Below, in pieces: positions 1 through 9,173 of a stretch of DNA of 38,707 nucleotides. Position numbers and translations under genes: made by a program. The DNA is from a virus, in IMG/VR virus record IMGVR_UViG_3300035698_034554, positions 1 to 38,707 of that record; one strand, given 5' to 3'. Below the pieces are notes generated by a model. The model was given only the letters and a program-made list of their open reading frames with translations, did not search any database and had not been told where the DNA came from. The first letter of the stretch is position 1. The number at the start of each line of letters is the position of its first letter.

Positions 1-3000
1 TCGATGTACTCCATACCAAATTGCCATCCTCATCAATTGCCCTAATAGTATCCTCCCCTGGTGTAAAACACCCCACCACATATGCCCATGGAGCATGAGC
101 ATATCTACACGTATCACAATCTACATACGAAGCACCAGGTTCTATTACGGTTTGAGCATCTAATATTTCGGGATCTCCAGAAACATAATAACATGAATCT
201 CTATAAAAAACAGATCCACTACTATTAGTTGTATACAAACCAGTTAAATCAGTATGCCCACAAAGATAAAGAGGATATACATATCCACTACAAACTTGAG
301 CATAAATTTTTAATAGGTTAACACCAGCCCTATAATCAGTTTGACCTTCTAACTTGCTAAAAGATACTTGCAATATAATCGTATGTATTGATCCCGCAGC
401 AGGTAAACTATCCCCACACAAATCTTCCATCATATTATATATTGCTATTTTATTCGCTGTCAAAGGTGTCCACTGTGTTGTTGTTAAAGCATAACCACCT
501 ATCCCACAAGTCTCAAACCAATATGGTTCTGAATCAAGAAGCGTTCCAGAAGGTGGTCCAGCCGCACCAACACCACCTTGATCATTAAATGGTCCATCAG
601 TCGCATCAACCGTTCCTCCGGTTGCAGTACTAAATGTAGACAACACAATTCTATAAATATCATTTAAAACATATGCAGTACCATCATGATAAGCACACTT
701 ATATACTAAAAGACCTGTCCAATTATCATCTAATGCACCTGGAACCTCTCCACCTGTTTCCCAAGCTCTAAGCTGAAGATCCCCTGCATCGCCGCCGCAA
801 CAGATATATTCTGCACACCATTCATAAGTAGAACAAAGTGAAGTTACAGTATAAAGAGAATTACAAACAGGACTACAAACCTCAAATTCAACAGCACATT
901 GATCAAACCGAGATCCTGTTCCTATTTTATTCCATAATATTTCTGGTAAACCAGGAACTCTCTCTGCTAAGAAGAACTGGCAATCACCTATGCCGCAAAG
1001 ATTATCATTAACTTCACCTTTAGCACCAACTATTTGATATTTATCTCCCATCTTCTCATGCCAAGTGATCATTCTTGTTGTATTCATCGCTGTAGCTACA
1101 GATGGCATCAAACTATCTTTTTCTGTTCCTGTAATTCTTGTATCGAACCTAAAAGGCATTGTTTTAGGAGAATTATTAGAATAGAATATATCCCAATAAT
1201 TATGTCTATTAGATTGCCAAGCAATATGTATATCGTTACATATAAATCCCATGTCGATATCTATTGACTTATTAATACCTTCAAAAGTAAGTGGCATTTC
1301 TGGAAAAGTTAAATTTTCCAAATCCATATTAATAAGATCATAACGCCCAATATAATCAGCAGTAATAAGCTCATCAGAACCTGAACTTGGAACTGTCATA
1401 ACTCCTAATTGTCTATGAAAATTATCTAATGTAACAATATTGCTATTTAACTCTAAATTAGGTGCTCCAATAATAACATTAGAGAATCTCCAATTAACAT
1501 TTTTATATTCAAAAATAGCAGATTCATATGGTTTAAAATCATTAGATATAAATTGTCCCTTAGCAGGGAACCCCAAGGCAAGTTCAAAAGTTCTATGTTG
1601 ATCTGTCAGGTCTACCAAAAATGATTCAGAAAACTTTATTTCATCATTTACTGCTATATTTAAACTAGTCAAAAAGCGATATTGATTCGCTTCTGAATTA
1701 GGATTGTTACCAAACCAAATATTATTATCTTCATTAAACATCTTACGATAATGGAGATAAAATTTAAAACCTACACTTTGTGATAACGAGAATGGAGACC
1801 CTATTTCCCTAGATATAGAAAACTGTTTTCTATCTCCACTGTTCAAATATTTACCTTGAGCATTCATAATAACAACAAGTTTATATCTACCTGTATAAAC
1901 AATAGATGTTTCACCTGGTGAATAAACATCTTCAGCATCAGCTAATGCTCTATTAATATTATCAGCAAAATCTACAAATGATCTAATATTAGTAGATTCG
2001 AATCTAACTTTCTCTGGCATCAGACCTATCATAAAATGTCTAAGTGTTGCATTAGAATCACTTGCTATAGCAACAAATTCATTATTTGTAGATTCTATAC
2101 ACCTGGAAAACAAATCTTCTAATTCTGTATTTTTATATGAACCACAAAGTGGTATAAATCTATCAAAATACCTATCTTTCATACCTATAGTAAATTCATT
2201 TCCATGACTATCTATATATTTATTAGCATTATCAAAATACTCATCATATACTGGAACATAACTAGATTTAAATCCATTAAATAAATATTCTATATCATTA
2301 TCTTCTAGAACTGCTTCTGATTCTTTATTAGATAGATTAAAAGATAATTCAAAACTACGTTGATCAAAATTCCCATCAAACTCAACATTGTTTGTATCTT
2401 TATCTAAACTTGTAAAAGCCATTGCTTCATCTGTAGCAGGATTACCCTCTATATCAATAGTATAATTATCAACAACATCTACATCACCTGTTGTTCCATA
2501 TTTTAACCAAACAGTATTTCCACCATAAGGATCAACATTTGCTGGACAAGTATGATCTATTGCAACCTCTGTTGAGTCACCTACCCAATTAACAATAGGA
2601 TCTGTTGTATAACTAAGTGGCTTATCTGTTTGACTAAACAACTGGGCTTGTTTATCTATAGAAGATGACAAAGTAGAATTCATCAAAGATGGACCACTTG
2701 GTCCAAGTGAACTATAATATACTTGAGTTAAACCTGATCTGTCACTCTCCCAAAATATATGTAAATTATTAGCTTCATCGATTATAGCTTTAGGATTCTT
2801 ATTTTCACCATTAAAAGTTAATTGTTTCCAACCATAAGTAGTAGAAGCAGAACTTTCAGAACAGGATGAATCTACTGTAGTTTTCCAACAATAGAAGAAC
2901 AATTGACTTACAGTACCGACAACAGCTTCTGCAATAAGATAGATATATATAAAAGAATCAGGATCTATATAATTTCTATTTGCTGCAACAGCAACGTTAA

Positions 3001-4303
3001 TAGCATTTAAAGATGTACCATTCGCATCTGTAACATAAGGAAAAGTATAATCTGCTGGACCACTATTATTAAGTTTTGGTTCACAAACACTACTATCTTT
3101 TTCTATTAGAACATATGGAACGCATAAAAGAAATTCACTAACAGGTTCTGCATCTAAAATAAGTTTATTAGCTGTTTCATATTCTGTTGCTTCTTCTTTA
3201 TCTAATATTTCATAAGATTGATAATTTAAATCAGAATGATATATAACAATTTCCCAACCTATTTCCGCTTTATCAAATATTTCTTCTTCTACCAACAATT
3301 CAAAAGGACTTGTATCTGAAGGGATAGCACCAAAACGTATTGGGAAAACCCTATCTTTTAATGAACTAACATCTGATCTACCAAAAACTCTACCCAAATC
3401 ATTTGTTGTATCTGTTGCATCTTTCCCAACATAAGTTGTAAAAATCATACTATTAGGTAAAAGAGATATCGAAGTATCATTAACTCTACAGACTTTACCT
3501 GTAGATACTATTTGTTGATCTTCGCAAACACTAGTTGTCTCTTCAACATCAAAACCAGTAATAGGAAAATTAACAAAACGATCAGGCATACTTGTTTGCA
3601 GACTTGGGGGTAATAAACTAGCTTGGTTTATAGCCTGCTCGGTAGGATCAGACGGGGAATCGCAACTGGCAAAAGTTTCAATAGCTGACGGGAAGACATG
3701 TATATATGAACCTGTAAACTTTTCTTTTTTATAATTATCATCTGGTAAAGATACATTAACAGGTAATTTTTGTACAACTCTAACAGTAGTATCATCTAAA
3801 ACATCTTCACCGAGAAAAGAAAAACTACCAGATCCTTTTTCTGTTGTTAAAATATTAAATCTTTTATCATTTATTGTAATGACATACTTCTCATTTGGTT
3901 CTCCTGTAATCCGTATTTGAGAAGCTTCAGATTTACCCAAAAAAGAAGGTACAACAATTACATCTATACTATCTGGATCTTTTTCTGTCTGAATAAAATA
4001 AACAGAAGATAACATTTCTACTATTTCATAAGTACTATTATCTTTTTCTTTTTCTAATGTAACATATAAAGAGATAGCAGACTGTGATGATTGTACAGGA
4101 ATCCCCAAATCAATTGTAGCAGATATCTCATTTTCACCAAATAATTCTTTATAAGGTTTATCATCTATTAAGATAGGAGACCGATGTGTAGCATTTTCAA
4201 TAGATATACGATCAATGTTATCAGGTATATCTGTAATCTTAAAAGAAACAGATTTTGACTGTTCTAATGTCCCGGCACTTAGATCTATAGTAAATTTAGA
4301 CAT
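1..4303 (-). CDS. Giant virion-type protein, C-terminus cut by the window edge
   Basis: Reading the minus strand from the ATG at 4303, the frame stays open to base 1 with no stop: 1434 codons, so the gene is 3'-partial. The start ATGTCTAA overlaps the stop of the upstream glycosyltransferase by 8 bases. The product begins MSKFTIDLSAGTLEQ and is rich in beta-prone Ser/Thr/Asp/Asn segments. Two propeller-blade-like stretches can be seen, LHIFWESDRSGLTQVYYS near residue 515 and IHIAWQSNRHNYWDIFYS near residue 1027, resembling PD40/TolB-type blades. From about residue 1100 on it is cysteine-rich (about 18 Cys in 330 residues, including CSPVC, ICCGG and CDTC). Size, composition and its place at the end of the tail operon suggest a tail fibre or baseplate-periphery protein; that role is inferred. 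No catalytic domain was recognised. Confidence 0.88.
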   Translation of the reverse strand, partial: MSKFTIDLSAGTLEQSKSVSFKITDIPDNIDRISIENATHRSPILIDDKPYKELFGENEISATIDLGIPVQSSQSAISLYVTLEKEKDNSTYEIVEMLSSVYFIQTEKDPDSIDVIVVPSFLGKSEASQIRITGEPNEKYVITINDKRFNILTTEKGSGSFSFLGEDVLDDTTVRVVQKLPVNVSLPDDNYKKEKFTGSYIHVFPSAIETFASCDSPSDPTEQAINQASLLPPSLQTSMPDRFVNFPITGFDVEETTSVCEDQQIVSTGKVCRVNDTSISLLPNSMIFTTYVGKDATDTTNDLGRVFGRSDVSSLKDRVFPIRFGAIPSDTSPFELLVEEEIFDKAEIGWEIVIYHSDLNYQSYEILDKEEATEYETANKLILDAEPVSEFLLCVPYVLIEKDSSVCEPKLNNSGPADYTFPYVTDANGTSLNAINVAVAANRNYIDPDSFIYIYLIAEAVVGTVSQLFFYCWKTTVDSSCSESSASTTYGWKQLTFNGENKNPKAIIDEANNLHIFWESDRSGLTQVYYSSLGPSGPSLMNSTLSSSIDKQAQLFSQTDKPLSYTTDPIVNWVGDSTEVAIDHTCPANVDPYGGNTVWLKYGTTGDVDVVDNYTIDIEGNPATDEAMAFTSLDKDTNNVEFDGNFDQRSFELSFNLSNKESEAVLEDNDIEYLFNGFKSSYVPVYDEYFDNANKYIDSHGNEFTIGMKDRYFDRFIPLCGSYKNTELEDLFSRCIESTNNEFVAIASDSNATLRHFMIGLMPEKVRFESTNIRSFVDFADNINRALADAEDVYSPGETSIVYTGRYKLVVIMNAQGKYLNSGDRKQFSISREIGSPFSLSQSVGFKFYLHYRKMFNEDNNIWFGNNPNSEANQYRFLTSLNIAVNDEIKFSESFLVDLTDQHRTFELALGFPAKGQFISNDFKPYESAIFEYKNVNWRFSNVIIGAPNLELNSNIVTLDNFHRQLGVMTVPSSGSDELITADYIGRYDLINMDLENLTFPEMPLTFEGINKSIDIDMGFICNDIHIAWQSNRHNYWDIFYSNNSPKTMPFRFDTRITGTEKDSLMPSVATAMNTTRMITWHEKMGDKYQIVGAKGEVNDNLCGIGDCQFFLAERVPGLPEILWNKIGTGSRFDQCAVEFEVCSPVCNSLYTVTSLCSTYEWCAEYICCGGDAGDLQLRAWETGGEVPGALDDNWTGLLVYKCAYHDGTAYVLNDIYRIVLSTFSTATGGTVDATDGPFNDQGGVGAAGPPSGTLLDSEPYWFETCGIGGYALTTTQWTPLTANKIAIYNMMEDLCGDSLPAAGSIHTIILQVSFSKLEGQTDYRAGVNLLKIYAQVCSGYVYPLYLCGHTDLTGLYTTNSSGSVFYRDSCYYVSGDPEILDAQTVIEPGASYVDCDTCRYAHAPWAYVVGCFTPGEDTIRAIDEDGNLVWSTS

Positions 4304-5408
4304 AAAATACTTCTTTAATCATATTCCTGAATTTAGAAGCTGTAGCAGTATAGTTAAACTCATTACTAACAACTTGTTGACCATGTTGAGCTTTATTTGT
4401 TACTTTGTCATAATCATCCAATACTCTTCTCATAGCTGAACGCACAGAATCAACAGTAATAAATGGCCATTTTTTATTCTTAAATTGGGGTAAATTATCC
4501 ATACAAGGATATAACCTAAAAGCACTAACTTTTATAAGTGTAGCTGTATCTTCTTTAGCATAGTCTTGACAACCAGAAAAATCAGTAATTATGACAGGAA
4601 CTCCTAAAGCCATGCTCTGCAACCCTGGTAAACAAAATCCTTCGCCAAACGTAGGCGACACTAAACAATTAAAAGATTTAATAAAACTTGGTAATTCTTC
4701 TTCGTCGAATATATTATTTTCAAACAAAATAGGGGCGATATCCTTCTTTTGTAAATTTAAGTCTTTTTTTACCTTATCAATGTATGTTTTAGCTCTCTGT
4801 GCTTTATCTGTTTTTATAACAAGCTGAACACCATCTTTAGAAGAAAACTCTCTTAACCAAGATTCTATTAGAACCTCATAACCTTTTCTTACTCTCCAAG
4901 CACCAAAAAACAAAAAAGAAAATTTATCATATTCTTTTAATGGTTTTACATTAGGATTAAAAAGATTAATATCATAACAATGTGGTATTTGATATAGTGG
5001 TCTTTTTATATTTTCATGAGCAAAAATATTATAATTAAAGGAAGAAGGAACCATAATAGCATCATTATTATTAAGAATTGATATCCAATTCATATAGCCC
5101 GTATTAGGAGGCTGGAATGTCTCAAAAGTTGCAACTCCAATTGTTTTATTTGTTTTTTTCACATTTTTTTGTGTTGTAGGAATACAATGATAAATTTGTA
5201 TTGCATCATTATTTTTTTCTTTATCCATGAATGAAGCAAAAAGCTTATTTCTTTTTTCACTCATCCCCTCTCTTGGTATATTCCTTTTATAAAGGAATTC
5301 AACTCTTATATCATATTCTCCTGTTTCATTAAGAGCTAAAACCATATCCTGAGCAGCTTGAGAATACCCTGAATGATTCCCAAACATAACCCAATTAAGC
5401 TTAATCAT
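4296..5408 (-). CDS. Glycosyltransferase, GT-B fold, GT4-like
   Basis: A 370-aa protein. The ATG at 5408 is chosen because GGAGAG lies 7 bases upstream; an in-frame TTG at 5423 overlaps that site and is less likely. The N-terminal half starts MIKLNWVMFGNHSGYSQAAQ, like the acceptor-binding half of GT-B enzymes. The C-terminal half has FLFFGAWRVRKGYEVL (residues 165-180) and SPTFGEGFCLPGLQ (251-264), the nucleotide-sugar site of group 1 transferases. In the family's EX7E motif the first Glu is present (E256) but the second is Gln (Q264). It probably transfers a sugar from a nucleotide donor in the cytoplasm. Its place between an 1160-aa fibre-like gene and the giant left-end gene suggests a virion protein as substrate, though host surface glycan is possible. 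Confidence 0.85.
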   Translation of the reverse strand: MIKLNWVMFGNHSGYSQAAQDMVLALNETGEYDIRVEFLYKRNIPREGMSEKRNKLFASFMDKEKNNDAIQIYHCIPTTQKNVKKTNKTIGVATFETFQPPNTGYMNWISILNNNDAIMVPSSFNYNIFAHENIKRPLYQIPHCYDINLFNPNVKPLKEYDKFSFLFFGAWRVRKGYEVLIESWLREFSSKDGVQLVIKTDKAQRAKTYIDKVKKDLNLQKKDIAPILFENNIFDEEELPSFIKSFNCLVSPTFGEGFCLPGLQSMALGVPVIITDFSGCQDYAKEDTATLIKVSAFRLYPCMDNLPQFKNKKWPFITVDSVRSAMRRVLDDYDKVTNKAQHGQQVVSNEFNYTATASKFRNMIKEVFYV

Positions 5409-5452
5409 CGCATATCTCTCCAACTATATTTCGACAGAAAGTCTTGATAATA

Positions 5453-8400
5453 TCAAAGACTTACGAGTACATTCCCGTTAGATATGCTCTTGGCATCATT
5501 AATTTTACTAAAACTACCATTACCGACCATCCAAACAATATTCCCATAAGAATCAATCTTAATAATACGCCCAGTTGCATCCTGAAAACTAGATTCTGCT
5601 ACAACAAGATTTCCACTAGAATCTATATCTATATCTGAAGCATATAACCCATCTGGCGAAACATATTCAAATGTTTTTTTACCCAAATTCTTATCAACAA
5701 TAACAACTGTTCCTCTATAACCAGCTAAAGCCGCAACAGCACGTGTATGCAAAGTAGAAGAATCATCAGCTTCAATAATTATTACTTCTGTTGAAAAAAC
5801 GGGATCAGCACCAGCAGTACTCACAATTCTCCAAGCTACAGTATAAGATACTCCTATTTCACCACGAAAAGTATATTCATATCTACCTACAGACGGATGA
5901 CTTGGAGTTGTAAAATTAGCGACTACAGATGCATCTGTATCATTTCTCTTAATGCCATAAGAACCATCTTGAGAAGAAAGTAATACAGAAAAAGCATCTG
6001 TTAAATTACTATTAGTGTCTTGATATTCAATATATACTGTTTTTTCTACTTCGTCACTAGTCCCACTATCCTGAGTAACAGGAGGAAGAGCAGATGTTGT
6101 AGCATAAATACCAGCAATAGCTAATTTATTTTCTCCGTATTCAGCAATAGATCCTAAAGAAAAATCAGAAAAAACAATATCATCAAAACTAAAAACAGGT
6201 ATATCTGGCGTATCTGGATCAAATTCGATCATAGAAGGAACATTTTCATTATTACTTATACTTGTTGAACTATCTACGATAGAAGCATTGGCTACAACCC
6301 AATTCTCATTTTCTAAAATATTAACAAATACAGGATGGTTAATGTTATCAATAAACATAAAATCTCCAACAAAAACTTCTATACCACCAGGCCCAAACAA
6401 ACTTAGGGCATTATCACCTAAAATTATTTCATCAGCAAATGCTCCACTTGTAAAATTAACTGTTATACCTGTTGTCCTTCCAGATAATTGAGTAATCTTG
6501 TCAGTAGATAGTTTTATCTCTAATACTTTGTTACTTTTATTTCCATTTAAAACACTATCAGTTGAACCTAATTGTATTTCTGTCGATCCAATAAAAAGTG
6601 AAATTTTTGTTAAATCTACAGAACCTTTATCTATATTTTTAGTTGTAGTTATAGACAAAACACCTGTACTAGGATTATAAACAGAAGTTAATGGATAAAA
6701 AGTATTATCAATAGCATTAGATGAACCAAATCCTTTTATTAAATTTCCTACTTCATCTATTAATAAAACCCTATCATTTCTTCTATCCGCTATTAAATAT
6801 TCTTTATTAAATCTTCTAACAACAGAAACAGAATCTTCAAACTTCTTATAATTATTAAGCCAATCTATTGCTTGATTAGGAGCTATTGGCATACGGTTCC
6901 CAGCAAACCCAAATACCCCAACATTTTGATCATCAATTTCTCTAATAGCATCTACAAAACTAAATGATATGCCATCAACATTAACAGGTGACTTTAATTC
7001 TAAATATGCATTAGAAGATCCTGTTATAGATATATTTTCAGTTGTACCTAAATTCCATTCTGATCTTTCATTAATATTAAACCCATTATAATCAGCACTA
7101 ACCAATAATCTTAATCTAACAGAATTAAGAGTTGGACTAACAGATGTATCACTAGTTGTTAAGATGACTTCAATCTCTGCATCAGTACCAGATAAAGCAA
7201 AAACAGTTCCAGAATTTAATGGTAACGTATAAGTAGATCTTGGCAACAAACTAGACCCATCTGCTGATTTAACTCTTACACTAACACCTGTATTATCAGG
7301 TTTGTCTATATCGTAAAATATTGAATAAAAAGTAAGTTGTGTTCCGCCTGAATACCTAAAAACGATAGAACCCTGAGGATGGAACAAAGCTGTATTACGA
7401 ACAAAAATATCATCTATAAAAAACTCAAAATTGCTTTGAGTATCATCCGTAAAGATAACAAACTTAGTAACAGTATCTCTTGTTTGCCCACTTATATCGT
7501 AAATTCTTTGTTCAAAATCTTCCTGACCAGAATCAGGATTATTTGTTATTTCGTCATCAACTAATATCAAAAACAAATCAGAAGCTTTTTCTAAACCAGC
7601 AGAATCTATATAATTAAAATAAGCATATACACTTCCATGACTTTCATCAATCGTTTTAACTTTTAATATAAGCTCATTAAAATTGGTCCAATCTTTTGTA
7701 CTTGTAAAAGTTTTAGTAAAAACAGCACGATAATCTCTTGTAGAAGAGAACTTTCCGCTATAAAAACCCTCTACATGTAATGTATCTGCGTTTTCAGCAG
7801 TAATTGACAAACGATCTGATGTTATAACAGTAGCTTTACTAAAACCAGGGATATTAGCACCAGCAGCAGGAACGTTCTCAAAACTTTCTACTACATCAAT
7901 AGCTTCAGCATCCATTAATAAAGTTACAGTATCTCCTATAACCTGTACATTTGTTTTACTATAAGCGTTTGTCAAAGCAGTATTATTATCCCAAGTAACA
8001 GATACAAGTTCACCTGTTTTAGGAGGAACACCAGAAATACATTGATCTACCAAATCAATATGTGCTGTACTAGAATCAAAATCAATAAAACGATTAGGAG
8101 ATATTCCAGGTATAATAGCTAATTCATTAATAAAATGTTCATCTACATCTGGATATCTATACTTCAAAAACAATATATGTTTTAAAAGGTTAACAGATGC
8201 TACCTCTCCCAACAACTCTTTATTGTTTCCAGATAATGTTTGGACAAAAGAATCTAATTGAGCATGTGTGAGAATGCCATTATTTTCTAAATCATTATGA
8301 TCTATTAATGGAATTCTATTAATATCAAAACGACCAGAAGTAACCTTAGACACATCAAAACCAGATAACTTAGAACCTGGTAACTGATTTTTTGTTTCAG

Positions 8401-8935
8401 ATTGAAGGTCTATTTTTGTAGGAGTGCCCCTGTGTTTATGTAAATTAATTTCTTCTTGTATAATACTTCTAAATCCAATTAAATCTTTAACCGTATTATC
8501 TATAGATATAACAGAAGAAGGTCCAGTTACAACACGTGCGATTCTTATAGAATAATCAGTAGGTACAACTAAACTATCAACAAACGACACACGACGGTCA
8601 CCAGGCGTAGTATTACCAATAATGGTATAAATATCTACAGTAGAATTGGGAGACAAATTATTAATTTGTTCAGGGAATGTAGTCTCCGAAGCAACATATC
8701 TAATAATACCAATACCTGGACTAATATTAACAGATATACCATTAACTGGACTATAGCCATTATCCTCAACTGTCCAACCACTAATTACTCCATTCCCAAA
8801 AACTGAATATAAACCATATAGTTGTTTATCTATTAAAACAAATCTATCTATTTCTTTTTGGACATTGACAGGATCATCTAATTCATCACCAAAATCAAAA
8901 AAGAACAAATTAAAATATTGAGTTTGACCAGCCAT
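5453..8935 (-). CDS. 1160-aa fibre/baseplate-like virion protein with NHL-like repeats
   Basis: Start ATG preceded by AAGGAATAAAAT. The N-terminus (MAGQTQYFNLFFFDFGDELD, then FVLIDKQLYGLYSVFGNGVI) looks like a conserved attachment domain. The middle is long, Ser/Thr/Asp-rich and beta-prone. Near residues 703-730 the segment EYLIADRRNDRVLLIDEVGN resembles an NHL blade, and residues about 1075-1160 hold similar blades (SDIDIDSSGNLVVAESSF, GRIIKIDSYGNIVWMVGNG), so the C-terminus may form or complete a beta-propeller. It lies two genes downstream of the hub-like protein. A fibre or receptor-binding role is inferred from position and repeat type; no enzymatic motif was found. The stop is TGA. Confidence 0.85.
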   Translation of the reverse strand: MAGQTQYFNLFFFDFGDELDDPVNVQKEIDRFVLIDKQLYGLYSVFGNGVISGWTVEDNGYSPVNGISVNISPGIGIIRYVASETTFPEQINNLSPNSTVDIYTIIGNTTPGDRRVSFVDSLVVPTDYSIRIARVVTGPSSVISIDNTVKDLIGFRSIIQEEINLHKHRGTPTKIDLQSETKNQLPGSKLSGFDVSKVTSGRFDINRIPLIDHNDLENNGILTHAQLDSFVQTLSGNNKELLGEVASVNLLKHILFLKYRYPDVDEHFINELAIIPGISPNRFIDFDSSTAHIDLVDQCISGVPPKTGELVSVTWDNNTALTNAYSKTNVQVIGDTVTLLMDAEAIDVVESFENVPAAGANIPGFSKATVITSDRLSITAENADTLHVEGFYSGKFSSTRDYRAVFTKTFTSTKDWTNFNELILKVKTIDESHGSVYAYFNYIDSAGLEKASDLFLILVDDEITNNPDSGQEDFEQRIYDISGQTRDTVTKFVIFTDDTQSNFEFFIDDIFVRNTALFHPQGSIVFRYSGGTQLTFYSIFYDIDKPDNTGVSVRVKSADGSSLLPRSTYTLPLNSGTVFALSGTDAEIEVILTTSDTSVSPTLNSVRLRLLVSADYNGFNINERSEWNLGTTENISITGSSNAYLELKSPVNVDGISFSFVDAIREIDDQNVGVFGFAGNRMPIAPNQAIDWLNNYKKFEDSVSVVRRFNKEYLIADRRNDRVLLIDEVGNLIKGFGSSNAIDNTFYPLTSVYNPSTGVLSITTTKNIDKGSVDLTKISLFIGSTEIQLGSTDSVLNGNKSNKVLEIKLSTDKITQLSGRTTGITVNFTSGAFADEIILGDNALSLFGPGGIEVFVGDFMFIDNINHPVFVNILENENWVVANASIVDSSTSISNNENVPSMIEFDPDTPDIPVFSFDDIVFSDFSLGSIAEYGENKLAIAGIYATTSALPPVTQDSGTSDEVEKTVYIEYQDTNSNLTDAFSVLLSSQDGSYGIKRNDTDASVVANFTTPSHPSVGRYEYTFRGEIGVSYTVAWRIVSTAGADPVFSTEVIIIEADDSSTLHTRAVAALAGYRGTVVIVDKNLGKKTFEYVSPDGLYASDIDIDSSGNLVVAESSFQDATGRIIKIDSYGNIVWMVGNGSFSKINDAKSISNGNVLVSL

Positions 8936-8945
8936 ATTTTATTCC

Positions 8946-9173
8946 TTATGGACCAACAGGACCGCTACCGCTAAGTCCTAATGTAAAATAAATATTATTA
9001 TTACCAGAAAGACCTCTTAACTGATAAGCCCCATAACGGTTTCTTGTATTTAACAAAACAGATTCACTATGATTATAATTAACCGCAGCATTCATATTTT
9101 TTTGCACCATAGCAACAGTTTTTCTAGCTAATGCTTTCTTTTTATTTTGAAACACAACTGATTCATAACTCAT
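8946..9173 (-). CDS. 75-aa protein of unknown function in the tail cluster
   Basis: The ATG at 9173 shares one base with the upstream TAA (TAATG), with GGAG about 9 bases before it, so translation is probably coupled to the hub-like gene. A longer in-frame reading to 9239 runs inside that gene and is rejected. The product begins MSYESVVFQNKKKALARK, has a basic N-terminal third and a Gly-rich end (LSGSGPVGP). No family recognised. Genes this size next to baseplate genes often encode small structural or assembly proteins, which is only a guess here. Confidence 0.72.
   Translation of the reverse strand: MSYESVVFQNKKKALARKTVAMVQKNMNAAVNYNHSESVLLNTRNRYGAYQLRGLSGNNNIYFTLGLSGSGPVGP

Noticed and set aside
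388-4439. Short plus-strand frames in the left 4.4 kb (388-588, 1034-1267, 4215-4439)
   Set aside because: They lie antisense to the long uninterrupted minus-strand gene, lack ribosome sites and have low-complexity, non-protein-like composition.
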